In this document: piece by piece, positions 46,801 through 61,800 of the stretch
Layout of the letters: the number at the start of each line of letters is the position of its first letter
Numbering within the stretch: the first letter of the stretch is position 1
Origin: Bemisia tabaci
Lineage: Eukaryota > Arthropoda > Insecta > Hemiptera > Aleyrodidae
Length of the DNA: 64,000 bases
NCBI RefSeq assembly: GCF_918797505.1
Contig: NC_092801.1
Span: 11,160,001-11,224,000, forward strand
Reading direction: 5' to 3'
The notes under the pieces: model-generated
Database searches by the model: none
The model's input: only the letters and a program-made list of their open reading frames with translations
What the model was told of the DNA's origin: nothing
Made by a program: the position numbers and the translations under genes

Positions 46801-49800
46801 TCATGATAGAAAGTAAACAAACACATCAGAATCTTTCCAATTTTTAGGGGAGCATGTTGAATATTTATCGAATACTTAAAGATGAAGGCCAGATTAATCT
46901 TCTGGCAAATTCAATTATTTTTATAAAGGAAGTTGAAATTAAGGGAGTTCCTATAGGAACTAGATGTGAAAAGTCACATAATCAAAAACAATATTATTTT
47001 TTTCTAAGTGACATATGTAGTCTCTTATTGGGACCTCAAAATAAGCTATTTCAAACTTGCTTTATGTGGGTTGATATTGCTCAAAGAAATCAGGGAAAAC
47101 TTCTAAGAACTAAGTGCACTCTCTACTTTCCAAAACTGCAAGAATTAAAAATTACTGATGAGACCCATTGGAGCGAAACGCCATAGTTCTATTTTATCAT
47201 ATTTGATGAACCAATGTTTTTTTTCGTCTTTGTGAACCCATTTCAGAGCCTTCTTGGGGAGAGAGAACTCAAAAAGGAAAGATCTCTCCATACCTGCTAT
47301 TGCACTCGTAAATCCCGGTCACTATTCTCTCCGGCAATCGCCTGTAAATGTATCCTTCATTCAGCTCAGCATCATCCATACCCGGAATAACTTTTTGACC
47401 TTCCATAGTTAATTGCCAGCATGCACACTTTTCTTTGTTCTGTTGGATGAAAAAAATACAGATAATTATACCCGTCATCACTTAAATTCCAATAGATCAA
47501 CCAAGTGAGGAAAGTAGGCTGCAAAATGATGATAATATACAGAGGTATTAACTATTAAGGTGTTCCTTGCGAACACCCTGTATTATTTTCCATAGCTTTA
47601 GATGGCAGATTAATTGATAAATTGCAAATCACGCCACGCTACAGATTATATATGCAAGTACACCTAAAAAATTACTCCTCAAAGATTCTAGAAACTTGGA
47701 TGGTCCAAAATCATTGAGTTCTTGCTTGGCTATGGTTCGGAAAGAGAATATTTTTGAGCGAAAATATCAAGCTAAGATGGTGATTTTGCCGTTACGTTCT
47801 TGAAGGTTTAGTAACTTTCTATCACAGTTAATATTCAACATTTTCCTTCAGCTTTGGAAAGTCTGATAATACGAGTATTTTTATTGCTGTTGAATTTTTG
47901 AAATTTAAATTTTTAAATATTTGATCTCAAGAGAACCACTCACAGCTTCCTGAGAGATTCAAGTTAATCAATGAAATAATTACAGAGAACTGCACGAGAT
48001 AAAGTTCAAAACCTCGTAAATAAGTACTCACTTATGCATAAATTGTCAATATTGCGTACCCGTTTTGCCAGTTTCACACTCTGGCATCTTCAGTGTGACC
48101 GTCTCATTCATGCTGAAGATACTGAAGCGCAAAACACTGGCGAAATATTGACAATTTACTTCCAGTACTTATTTATAGGGTTTAGATTCAATTTAATGTT
48201 AAATGACAAAAAGAGCTAATAAAGAGGTTACATTGCTTTGTGATTACATGCTTTAGTGTTATGATCATAATGCATAACATGAAGTGTATTTTATTAGCTC
48301 CCTTGGGAAGATTATGTGCAATAAGTGCCATACTTAAGTATGTACTATCTTTTTACCTTTTGTCGTTTCCAACTTGTTTGGAATTTAGGAGTGAGTGCTG
48401 ATGTTATGCATTATTGCCCTTCCGGTACTTCCTTCTGTAATCTCTTTTATTCTTTAATGTTATCTTATCCCTATATTTATATGTAACGCCATTTATTGGT
48501 TTCTAAAACTTTGTCTTAGTTGATAAGCATTTAGTTTAATAAGGAAACTTTGAAACAAAAAAAAAGTATGTACTGTCCTCTACACCATGATATGTAAAAA
48601 ATAGAAAACTTATTACTAAAACTTCGGAAAAGTTACCTGGCAATCATCTGTGCAATCACAGCAAACGAGAAAACCTGGGTCCAAATTGAGATGAACCCCC
48701 TCTCGAGGTTCTCTCTCCGTGATGTAATGAACATATTGTGGCATTAAATTATCTAAGTAGTTGACGCAAGAGATCGGTTGCTTTTCTTTACCATAAGAGA
48801 GATCCTGAAAAAATTATACAGTGTTCATCATCCATCAGGAGAGACAATAAATGACACCATAGCAAAACAAAAGTAATCCACTCGAATTGAAAAGGAAATT
48901 AAAAATGTGACCGTCCACACTGCAGTGCTAGGGAGAAACGCTGTATGAACATTCGAATTTCCTCCGATGAAATATTAATTTTAAGAACAGATTTTTACTT
49001 GAAATTTTCTGATATTTTGACTTAGATTGCAAGTAAAATGTTTTGAAAAATTGGAAGAAAAATACTCACAAATTTCCCTGTAAATTCATGTTTTATCAAA
49101 GGAAATTTGGCAATGTCATAACGCTCATACAGCAATTTTCCTTCAGATGGTAGCATGATGGAAGAGATCTTGAAGCTTTAGAGCCTCAAATGGGATTTTT
49201 GCATGTTTTAAGAATCGCCTTGAGAGAAATTTTGGTGAGAAACGCGGTTCCGACCATGAAAAAGCTCAAAAAAGCCCTGGAGACAGAATATGAGAAGCTT
49301 AAAGTTGTAATGATGAAAAACACATTTCTCAAAAACCGGCTGCCAGATTTGCACGGACGGAAGAGTCAAAAAACCTTACCTGAATAAACGTACAGTTTAG
49401 CAAACTTTTTCCAATGTATAATTTTAAATTTTTCAAGCATTCAGTTCTTTCTTCTTTCTTTGTTTTGCGAAAAACAAAAACATTGACTCAAGTGAACTCT
49501 TACATAAGGAAAGATTATCAACAGTTTGCAAGATTGTTTGTTTATGTAGGTTATGTTTTCTCGAGTATCTCTTTACGCATATCTGAATGCAAACCACTGA
49601 TAAAAACTGCCTGCAGACACAATGAATTTGAAAAAAACGTGTTGCGAACTATGCAAATTGCTTCCTAAGGCGTGAATATCAGACGATTCTGAAGTGCTCA
49701 GCTTGATTTTTGTGCAATTTTACCGGTATAAAGTCTATTCACTTGAATGAGACTCTTGCATGAAAACGATCCATTCAGAGAGGTGCTTTGCTTTTTTTCA

Positions 49801-52800
49801 TTACAAAGTTTTCAAGCAGTGAGATCCTAACGTTACAGAACGTACACCTACCTAGCAGTTGATTTTTACACATTGTCAGTTGACTAGTTCACCCAAAGTT
49901 TTTGCGACGCAACCTTGTTAAATCGGTTTGAATTATCAGAGTTTAAATAAATGAGCCTTCACTGTGCTTAAAATTAGTATTTATCCTCAACCGAGACAAT
50001 ATTCTGTTCCATACAAAATTTCACTTATGTCAGGTGTTATCTCATTAGTATCATGAGGGTTTTCCCCAGATATTTTTCAGTATAATACAATGTGTATCAA
50101 AGAAAAATTCTAGTGGAAGTTTTCAACATACAGTTTTCGTAATAACTAGCGACTCAAACACAATTCGTGCGTTACAAAAATTAGATCTCCCCACGGATGG
50201 AGGAATAATAGGCAATGTGGAAGCTAGGCATAATGAGTAAACAGCATAGATATCTTACCTTAATATAATTGAAACACCTTGTTATCTTAAACTCACTGAG
50301 ACAATTGACCCATTCTTCAAAACTGAATTGATCAACAGTCATTAGCGATTTTGTTATCCTAAGATAGCGGTGAATTTCTGATATGTTACGAAGTCTTCGC
50401 CCGCAGGGTGCTATATAAAATATGATGCCTTTGTTCCTTAATTTTGTCAGCACTCTGAAAAAGATAACAAATCAGTGCTTAGGTGATATCAATGATACCA
50501 AAGATTGAAAGCGCAGGGCTCATGGTGTTATTCGAATACCAAATCCCTAAGTTATTCTAATATTTTCTCCATGGTCAGTCAGGAGTAGAGGCAACACAAA
50601 AATATTCAGACAGCCAACACTAAATACTGTTAAAAATCAAAACTCTTCATGTTTTAAAATTTTTCTTCCAGCCCATGTTTCCTGCCAAACCTTTCCTGTG
50701 TTTTTCCCAGTTTCAACGAGTCCTATGAACCCTGATAAAAATGACTTTATTAAAATACCTGAATTCATCAAGATTTGGTCGACATCAAAATTTTCTCATA
50801 CCGAGATTTATTTTTTTATTCTTCCCCTTATTTTCTTTTTCTCAGAAATGAGTACACTGTGTATTAAAAAACCTCATGACATATTTTCTCCCATCAAAAC
50901 GTCTAGACAGACTGACAGAGCATGTTGAACATATTGGACAATACCACAAACATCTAAGCAAAAAGTTAGCATTTATACACACTGAATATAGTCATTTCAA
51001 ATTTTCACGCTCGCAAAAGATCAAACTGATGAGTCCAAACAGCCACTAAGAATAAAATTGCACGAACTGCATATTGCTGGGGTATGGTTTGAAAAAACTA
51101 CTTCTCTCTCAAATGCATAGATTTTGTATGCTTGCCAAATATTTTCGAACTGCAAATCTTTCCTATTGAAAAGAATGCTGCACTCAATATGGCATCGAGA
51201 AGAAACACTATTTTTCTTTTTCCACTGATTATTACACCAAAAAATAGCGCATAAATATGATTTCCTTACCTTTCAAATCCAAATAATAAAGGAAGTACAA
51301 GTGGACCGTAACCTTTCCCTTCATCTCCCGTATAGCCAACCCAAGAAACACATCTGGGCCCACACTGGTGCGGGGAAAAGGTGCGAGGTCGAATGGCTCG
51401 AGATGTGTCCACAAGCTACAAAAAATACAAATTTATACATCACAAGAGCGGAAATTAGTACTGCATATCTCAGAGTACAAAACAGTTGTGTTGCAATTAA
51501 ATCTTTTACAAGTTACAGAAGGTTGGTGAATACACTCTTGGTTGTCTACACGAAAAAGGGCACACAATAGCTGTACATCGAGTTGTTAATACAAAATATT
51601 GACAAGAACAGGCCACTGAACAGGGTCTCAACCAGAAAAAGATCACATGTTCTCTCTGCAAAATCAAACACAGAAGACGATTCACACAACAAGAAGGTTA
51701 GAAATGTACTCTAGCGGGCTGATTGTTGAAATGTATAGATAAAGAAGACAAAAGGGATATGAGGGTATCCTATTGGTGAAAGCGGGTGGTTCCGATGAAC
51801 ATAGGAGGAAGGTAATAGACTAACTAATGGCAACCCACAATCTATAGTTAGTCCTACCTGTAGTTAGTTCTACCTATAGATAGTCCTACCTGTAGTTAGT
51901 CCTACCTATAGTTAGTCCTACCTACAGTTAGTCGACCTATAGTGGCACTTATAGTTTGTCAATTATTTTCCCCCTTTGCCTATAAAAACCACCCCTTTCA
52001 ACGAATTGGATCGCTCCATACTTCCTATGTCTTCTTTGTCTATTAATTTCAACAATCAGCCTGATGAACGAGATATAAACAAACATTTGTGCCAAAGATC
52101 AAATGGATTGCATTTTGCAAAAAGGAACCACTAGCATTGCAATGTTGCTAAGATTGTGCAACTTCTTTTGTCTTGGAGGAAAAATCCGATTATCCATTAA
52201 TAGTTTCTATTTTAATCGCTAAAAACTGTGAATTTAAGACAGAAATTACCATCTAAATTTCATAGTTTTCCACGATTTCCACAATTTTATTGCAAAGGAT
52301 GAAGTTCAATGATCATTGCAATGCTAGTGGTTCCTTTTTGCAAAATGCAATCCAAATGGAAGTTAAATGATACAAATGATGTCATTCGTATTTTTGTGTG
52401 TATCAGTGTTAATCATAAACACTTCTATCTTGTTTCGGAGTTGATTTCCACACTTGTCAATGCAAGATTTGTTTTCCTCGCAACATTCTGTAGAGGAAAC
52501 ATGTTATGCACAGCTGTAATTCATAACTTGTCTAAAGGTTGTTCGTGTCTAATTAAACGGGATATACAGCGGTTCGAAGTTTACAGTCTAAAAAACGCTG
52601 TTTCAAGAAAAACTATTTTCAATTTAAATCTGCCGTTTTCTAAGTACAAAATTTCTCTATTATGATGCATCTTTACATTCCTTTTTACTGAAAAAAATGT
52701 GCAGCTTATTTTTAGAACACTGAGGAGAGGTTTCAGATTTCCATTGAAATCCAAAAAACAAAATTTTTACCCAACTCAATAGAAATCATTCTGCTGAAAC

Positions 52801-55800
52801 GGTTCTTTCTGCTGACCATCGCATGCATGGAAAAATGTATGAAAAAGCTGAGCCACAGTGCAGCCCAATTGAATTGAGTTTGATCAAATTTGCAGCATTT
52901 TGAAGGCAAGATGTACTGTCATCCGTTGTAAAAGAGTTTATAAAGGTCGCTGTTCCACATTTTGCAGTTGACCTTCTCCTCCTTTTCCATGGAGATTAAG
53001 GGAAGGGGAAAAAGGTTGCATTGAAAATCTCCACAAAAATAGGTTCATTTTTTTCAAATCAGTAATTGTTCATAGAGAAAAAAAAGGAGGTGTTTGCATT
53101 TCGAGGATTGTTTACCCTGTGACATAGGTCAGTACGACCTGGCTGGCAAAATCCGGAATTCAGAGTATGAAAAACGGACCATAAGGCCCGATTTTTTTGC
53201 TAAAATCAACTCAAAATCAATTTCAAACACTTTCTGTAGAATGACTCTTTTCCAGAAACTACACTATTTCCAAGAAAATCGATGATAAATCTCGTTTGTA
53301 CCGAACTATGTCATCAAAAAAGTCCAAGATGCCTGATATGCAAACACCTCCTTTTTTTCCTTCGTGGTACATATTCGTTTTTCAACAGGATAAAAAGATA
53401 GCAGAGAGGCAAGTGTTAATCTGACTTGAAAATCATCTATGCAATGGGTTTGATGGCTAGAAATTTTGAAAAGACTTACATCTAATTTTGATGGAACCTT
53501 AACCGGGATATATCGAGTATTGGGAATTGTCATTTGATTTTCTTTCCTGGCAGCATCTGGTGATCTCTGCATTGATGGTTTTCCAGTTCCACTTTTCCTA
53601 GCAACAGCACGCTTCTCGACAACTTCTGGATAGGCCTGAGGCGAATCGTAAGAGCCATCTATAAAAAAAGAAGTAATAAACAATATTGAAATCGTAATGA
53701 TTGACATTTATTTTCTGGGCCTGTCATTATCTTATTCATCTGTATTCCTCTTGCTGTGGAATTTACGAAAAATCAACAGTGACTATGTTGTATGGAACTT
53801 TGTATAGAACCTTGTATACAGTGCCTTGTATAGAAATAAATTTCCAAGGGAAGTTCTAAAAAAAGGTTAATACAGTCTAATCACAATCCAAAATACCATT
53901 GAAAGTTTTCATAAAAGCAAAAAGAAACTAGAACATTCGATCGAAGTAGTATGTCCATGGCCGAGATGAGAAATCTCGTATTTCCATTGCAATGTTTCGA
54001 AATTTCCACTCTTATTTTATTTTTTTCCAAGAAAACAAACCAACTCCGTGGCTTGAAATTCATACAGAATATTCTGCTGCCGAAGAAAAAACAACAACGA
54101 AGTTCTCAAGGATATAGGTTGACTAGTTTCCCAAAGAAAAATTAAAGTATAACAGGGAGCCTACAATGTGGCAAACGAAGATATGTGGTTTCGCACTTTA
54201 ACGATCGATATTTGACCCTCCATGTCTCGTTTGACTGTACGTCCTTGAGTGACACGCATCAATTAAAATCGAGTGATTGAAGAATTTTGGAAAGATAAGC
54301 AGAGGAAAATATAATAATTACCTTTACTTTCAACAGCACCCTCCCCTTCTTGTCGAGTGTACTCCACATAAGGCGTGTTGCGCTGAAAAAAAATCACACA
54401 AAAATCAGTGTCCTCTTTACGAAAAATGCTCTACTGTTTGTTCCAAAGCATTTCTGTAAATTTCCTTGTCACGCGCTGATACCAATTGCATGTTCTCTAA
54501 CTTGTGCCTCTCATTCCAACAAACATCGTAAAATTCTTTCTTGCTTGAAATGTTTAATGTTTCATTGCTGCCTTTGCATTGAATGTCTACTAGGAAATAC
54601 ATACATACATATGAGTCGCTTTTATAGCGCTCTTTGGCACTTTACGACACTTAATCGCCACAAAGCTCGGTCTTCCCACAGGTCATCAGGGAGTTGACAC
54701 TCCCTCATCTCACTTAACACCCCCTGTGGCCAACCTCTCACTGGGCGTCCCTACGTCTACTCCCAGGAGGAACCCAATCAAGCATCTTTTTTGGCAGCCT
54801 CTCTTCCGTCATCCTATTGACATGACCATACCAAACAAGTTGTTTGGTCATGACGTCGAACACGATGTCATTTTCGACTTCCATTATCTGACACACTTTA
54901 TCATTACAGACCCGATCTCTCCTAGAAATTCCTGCCGACCTTCTCCAGAAGTCCATCTCCGTTGCTTTTAGCATATCCTGTGTCCGTTTCTTCAGCTGCC
55001 AAACTTCACATCCGTATGTTAATATACTTTTGACTACGGCGTTGTATATCCTCCTCTTGTTATCTTTGGAAATCCGCTGATCCCAGAGGATTCCATTTAA
55101 CATCGCTATAGCCTTCCTTGCTAAGGTGTTCCTTTCCCTGATAGCTTGATCCGTCCTTCCATCCTGGGTCAACCGCACTCCCAAGTACTTAAAGTGCTCG
55201 CAGCCTTTGATCTGCTGCCCATCCTCCAACTCAATGCTTTGCTGATCACCACCAAAAGTCATCTTCTCAGATTTGGATATGCTGACTTCCAAACCCCACT
55301 TCCGATATTCTTCTACTAACTTGCGCATCATGTACTCCGCGTCATCTTGATCTTGAGCAACCACAACCTGGTCATCAGCAAAGCACAGAGTGAATAGAGT
55401 TTCAAAATCACCCAAGGGGACACCCATAACAGAACACTTCCTTTTCCATTCCTTTAGCACACACTCGAGGTTTTTAAATAATGTTGGCGACAAACAACAT
55501 CCCTGTTTTAAACCCTTAGTCACATAAAATCCCGCTGACAACCCCCCATGATACTTAATTTTGGTAAAACTCCCTTTATAAAATCGCTTGACAGCATCAA
55601 TTAACCCCCCGTTAAAATTCGATTTTTCCAAGGCCTACCAAAGTTTCACCAACGGCACACTGTCATACGCTTTCTGGAGATCCACGAAAATTAAATGCAG
55701 CTCTTGAGCTCCGGCCATTTTCTTCTCAATGACCTGGACAATAACAAAGAGGTGATCTATCGTAGACCTGCCAGCTTTAAAACCAGCCTGCTCCTCTGCT

Positions 55801-58800
55801 TCGTGATCTTGCCATGCGTCCTCGATCTTCGCTTTCAGTATCTTTCCGTACACTTTGCTTGTTGTCCAGGTCACTGAGAGCCCCCGGTAGTTGTTACAAT
55901 CGTCCTTCCTTCCCTTCTTTTTGTAGATGGCCTTGATCCAAGACTCCTTCCACTCCCTTGGTACCTCATCACCCCTGATGCATTGTTGCATCAGTTTCCT
56001 GAGGCACTCAAAGAGCTTGGCAGTCCCGTACTTGACCAACTCGACAGGAATCCCACCAGGACCTGGTGCTTTGTCATTAATTAGCTCTTTAACTGCTTTA
56101 ATTATGTCACAAGTGTGAATCTCCAAGTTGTTCATTCTTCCGTTGTCCGTGCTGCTGCCTCGAAACTCTGGGCGCCTTTCCGTCAAAAGATCTCTAAAAT
56201 GATCCTCCAGTTTTTTAAGTGATATCGGAGAAACGATGTCGCGCTTCATGTCTCTACGTAAACCTTTAATTAACTTCCAGCTCTCAGCACTTTTTCTCCC
56301 CCTTGGGTAGGTGTTAATTCTAGAACAGTTGCTTTCCCAAGCTTCATTCTTCTTCACTGAGCTTTCCTGTAAGCAACTTTATCTTCAGCCTTTTTAGACG
56401 ACAGAAATATAAGATATTTTTGCCTCTTGAGATTTATCTCGTCTTCAATTTCTTCATCCCACCAGTCAGGATGCTGGTTTTTATTACTGGTTTTGCAAAT
56501 ACCTAGGGCTTCTTTAGCTGCAGAGTGGATACAATCTTTAATGAAATGATATTGCTCTTCAGTGGTACCCGAAAGCCCATCCCCCAACTTCTCATCCAAG
56601 CGTTTCCGATACAGAGCCTTGACACTAGGGTGCTCCAAACTTTCGATGTTGTATCTTACCTCACGCTCTTGCATCCCCTGTCCCTGCTGCTGTTCAGGCA
56701 CTGGCTCTACATCCTTAGTTCCTTTAACAGGAAACGCTATATCTGCTCGGAGGAAATGATGGTCACTGCCGCAAGAGAGTCCCCTGCACACTCTAACTTG
56801 CTGCAATTTCAACTTGGTAGAGTGCTTAACAATCACATAATCGATGATGGATTTCAATCCTCGCGTTGGCTGGACCCAGGTATACTTATGGATGTCTTTG
56901 TGTTGGAAAAAGCCATTCAAAATTCTCATCTCACTTTGAGTACAAATTGAGATGAGCCGATCACCATTATCATTAACAGCATCCTCTACAAACGGTCCGA
57001 CAACTTTACAGTTGACTCTTCATCCCGTTCTGCTGTTCAATCACCCATAAGAATGACCTCCCTGCTAGCACCAACGTTCAGAATTTCATCATTCAGATCT
57101 TCAAAAAATTGGTCCTTACACGCGACAGTGGCATCATCATTTACACCGTACACTCCAAGCAGCGTGATCTTATGTCCCTATAGGTTGAGGTTCATTCTGA
57201 TAAGTCGCTGGTTGACGGCTTCCCAGGTGCCCACAAACTTACGTAGACTTTTCCGCATGAATATTGCTACTCCTTGCTGAGCACGCTGATATTTGGCCAC
57301 GCCGCTGTAGAGTAGATCATAGCCACCGTAATTCTCTGACCCGTGCCCTTTCTTCTTGGTCTCAGTAAGAACAGCGACATCCACTTCAAGCTTCTGGATC
57401 TCCGATATCACTTCCGGTAGCTTATTCGAAATGCCTTGGACATTCCACGTCCCAAATATCAATGTCTGTTTTCTTAATTTTTGTCGACGTGTCCGTTTGT
57501 TTCCAGTGGTACCGAGGCTTGTTACGTTAGGTCTTTTGACAGTGAAACCTTTTACAAGTACCGGGGAGTCAGCCTGATGACTCAACCCCCAACCTGGAGG
57601 ACCAGGGTTTGATTTCGGAGTTGCCTCTCCTAGACAGGTTGCTTTCACTTCAGCTGAGAGCCCTGTCTGCCCTTCTAGCAAGTGGTTCATACGCCAAGAG
57701 CCCGGTGACCATCTCCACTATCCCTTTTAAGGCAGGGGCTACCAGCTGGGGTCCGCAGGATTGCTATACCTGTGACAACAGTCCCCCATACGGATACTAG
57801 GAAATACAAGAATACAAATAGGCCGATTTTGAAAATTGGAAGTTACGATTCCTTGACTCTAGGCAGTAAATAAAAAAGTCAAGAGCGAATGCATACAGCT
57901 TAGAAATATTAGACAGTTTGTTGAATGGTTGAAATCTGAAAGTGGTCAATACATATTAGGGCTCTTATGGGAAAAGTTCCCTTGATGGAAAAGAATTTAA
58001 AGACATTCACCACAAGAATTGAAATTTTTTGGCAGGAAACTGCCTTTTGTAATTGCGTCAACTCAGTGAACACCTTCCAATATTACGTATGTACTTCTTC
58101 ACTTTATTGCAACCAAAGAGAAGGAAGAAGGCAACAATTTACATCCAATTGACAATGATTATTTAGGCTATGCACAATCTTTCCAGCATAATTATAATTT
58201 TGAAAGATACTATTTGCGCCAAGTAATAAGACCTGACTAAAGTTACACATTTTCATTAATATTCTTTCATTGACAGGTGGGTTACTCACATTTCGGAGAT
58301 TTCCTCGTACAAGTCGGTCTCCTGATTCTTGCCGTTTATGAGCGGCAAACAAGGGTCCTAATCTGGTAGAGCCTCGGTAAATCCACTCAACACGCCGATC
58401 TGCATCAAACCACATTTTCACTAGTGATGCATCAATTTCTAGCACTCTTGCTATCCACCACTTGCCTAAAAGATTTAGAATATAGACAAATAATTAGAGA
58501 AAAAAATAACTCTTTGGACTTTTTGTCAGTTTTGTAATTAAAACTAAGGAAAAGATTAGAGAAGAATTGAATGGCTTCACTAACACTGACATATAGCATA
58601 TGCCTCTACCCAGACATGTTCATTTTTTTAATTCATGTCAAAGTTTCCGCAGACATAAAATGGCCAAAAGGAAACACTTCAGCTTATAAATAATAGCAAG
58701 TCCAAAAAGGATTGTTAATGCCTCACCAAAAATTGTAAATGAGATTCTTCAATTTGAATTTCGCATTATGAGAGGGTTTCTTCTCCCTTTGCTTTCATCT

Positions 58801-61800
58801 TACTCGCAGGAGCACGTCCAAAAAATACTGTGGTGATCTTCTAAAATATTTTTTGCAGCCTAAAAATTTTAAACTGATTAGACCTAAAAAAACTGAAAAA
58901 TACTAAACTGAATGCCCTGACACAAATCAAACTTCACATTTTTAAGTGTAGAATTATATGAAACTTTTGGGAAAGAGTGTCATATACTGTGCCATTGTAG
59001 AAGTTATCAGAAGCATTTCAAAATTAGAGAGCAGATTTTATCTTCCATTACTTATCAATGGCCGAAATTGAAAAAAGCACCCTTTCAATTGCAGCATTAA
59101 AAGTCTCTACCCAAGTTATATTTTTCACAAATAATACCAACTAACAGTTTTTCTTGAATTCTCTGTTAAATTTTTAAATTGTTAAATTTTTTTCAAGGAT
59201 TTTCTTAAATTTACAGATAATTTGAAAGAGCAGACAGTAATTTTTATACAGCTATGATACAGCAGAAATGCCAGATTTAGGCTGAGACTTACCATTCCAC
59301 TCTGTTTTCACCATTTGCTTCTTTTGAAGCTTCACCATGGGTCTTTCAGGATAGTCCGATATATACTTTTGAATGAAGTCCTTGAACTCAGGTAAAACGT
59401 CATCCCAAACATTTGCTGACGACTCACAAACCACACGGATGTCCTCGTGGTTGATATACTGGGCGTATCCATCATCGAAAAAGACCAAATACCTAGAAAG
59501 AGTTTGAAAATTAGTGTAGGCTTGTAAAATGTAAAAATCACTCACCAATACCTGCAAGTGCTCTGTACTCTCACAAAAAGTTGACGTCACAAAAAAGAAA
59601 ACTCTTTTCATACATACAAGACAAGCACTACAGAAAATGGCTATATTTTTGAATTTAGGTAGGGTCTTGATTATTCGTAATTTGTTTATCCGCCATTTGA
59701 ATTACCCATGGCCATTGAAGACTTTTTCTGCCTTGTTTTGAGGATTATTGGTAATTAGAAATTTATTTTTGTCAACTCAGTGAATTTCTTCACCGAGTTG
59801 ACAAAAATAAAAAGTTTCTTGTAAAATTTCATCTCTTTCAGGACTTGTTTCCAAAAGATAGACTTATTTTCTTTTTTTTACAAAGATAAAATTGGTCTGA
59901 TTTACATGCATTTCTATAATGTTTCCAAGCGTAATGTCAAAACTGAGAATAATTCTCAAAGCTTTCAACATAGAATGTGAAATTAGAGGTCCAAACTTTG
60001 AGCTGAATATCCAATTAACTGTAATGAATCAGTTCAGCAAATGTTCAAACGATTCATTTGGAAGATCAAGATAGTAATATTTTCACTATGTTTTACTTTA
60101 ACACCCAAAATAAATGTACAACAGGAATGCATACAAATAATGCAGCTCAGGCGCAGTGTGAACTGCTAGTTTGTTTAAGTTAAAGTTTAAACCTTAGCAG
60201 TTCTGGATCCAGTCTCTAATTTCATGGTAGAAGAGGAAACTTCAGCGGTAAATCTTATCTTAAAACAAAAGAGTCATGATTTGGCAGAGAAAAGGGTATT
60301 TTCTAAACATGTCGATATTTTTACATCATTCGTTCAAAGAGCTTTTAAATTTTTAAAAAATTAACTTGAATTTGAAACTTCCATCGTCCTTTAACAAATG
60401 TTGCGACATTTTTATTCTTTGGAGCCCAGAAAAACTATTAACTAAATCAAACAGAATACTGTTGAAAAATAGAGATTTTCCAATTATATTACTTTTACTA
60501 TATATACTATACTATGATATATATATTATACTATTATATTATATTACTTACCTGAATTTATTTATTGACTTGGGTATTTCTGCTATGACTCCTGCATAAA
60601 ATTTATCACTCTTCCCCTTGTCGTTTTCCTCTTTGAAAATTGCGATAACGCGAGTCCCTACAGGCAATCTAACACTTGCTGGATGGTAGTAGGCTAAGAA
60701 CTTTCCAAATACCGATCGGTAAGCATCAGAGTATTTTTTTACTGGTTCTGGTCTAATTTTATACAAGAATTTGAATGGACCTTGAGCCTGAAAAAAGAAA
60801 AAACAAGAGAATTAAATGTTTTATACATCAAAAGGCGACAGCGATGAATTTTGCTTTCTCGGTTACATCAAGAAATCCCGCAAGTAATATTTTGTAACAA
60901 TTAGCAACACATGCACAATGCCATTGATTTTCACTGAAACTTCCGAGCTCAAAAAGCTCTCAAAATTGAGGTCGTAATGGAGGGGATCACCCACGTTTGT
61001 TTGAGTCCACCTTTACGTATTCAGTCAAAATTTCCACACACTGATAGGGAGTGAATACATTAACAGGGTTGCCTTGCCTATGGGCTATAAATCCCCACAC
61101 AAAGTGGCAACTGTACTAATGTATTGGCCCCCTCCCCCCTATTTGTTTGACATTTCGACGGTGTAAGTCGGCAATCACATAACTCGGTTTGCGACGTTGC
61201 AGACTTCCTGTCATAATTTATTTTTTCAACGGAAAACTACTCAACAGCAATTCTTTAAAACTTGTCATGATTTTTCTTCTCAATGCGAAGAAAATTCTGC
61301 AAAAACTTCAAGAAATAATGTCAATTTGTTCTTCTTCAAAAAAATGACGTAGAGGCGGAGATTTTCAGACACCGCAAACGAGTTATGTGATTGCCGACTT
61401 TCACCGTCGATTTGTTATACAGTTTGACTGTATAAAGTGGTGGGCTCAAAATGTCAGCAATCTTCTCCATTGTGGCTTCATTTTTGAGAGCAGTTTTTGA
61501 GCTTGGGAGATTGTTTTTAAGAAAACTAGTCGTACCATTTTGCAAAATTGTACGCAGTAAAAAGTACTTTAAATGCAAATCCCTGTGGCTTAGAAAAGCA
61601 CTATTAAATAGAGCACTAGTCTGGGACAGGAGGAAAGTAATAAAATCAGTTTTCTTAAATTGACTGCTCCCTTTCTATATTGTAAAATGACAAACATTTT
61701 CATAACTTAAAATAAGGTGATAAAAATCCTTTATTCAAAATTCTCATGGCTTGATTAGAAGATTTTCTTAAGATTTCTAGTGCTTTTGAAGGGCTGGATT

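Larger units (their letters stand above)
54602..57794 (-). mobile_element. RTE-like non-LTR retrotransposon, full length but inactive
   Basis: 3.19 kb flanked by a 14-bp direct repeat TACTAGGAAATACA (54588-54601 and 57795-57808). It has a 5' leader of about 105 nt, one large reading frame with an apurinic-type endonuclease then a reverse transcriptase, a very short 3' end and a (ATGT)n-like tail. The size, domain order and short tandem tail are those of RTE-clade elements. It lies in a SETDB1 intron in the same orientation as the gene. The frame is broken several times (see the two entries for its domains), so it cannot make its protein. Confidence 0.9.

Noticed and set aside
54417..54602. 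61-codon minus-strand frame beside a SETDB1 exon
   Set aside because: The flanking exons join in phase without it, it has no matching splice sites and no SETDB1-like residues, and it ends at the retrotransposon target site.
56525..56950. 141-codon plus-strand frame
   Set aside because: It is antisense to the retrotransposon's endonuclease and reverse transcriptase region and has no features of its own.
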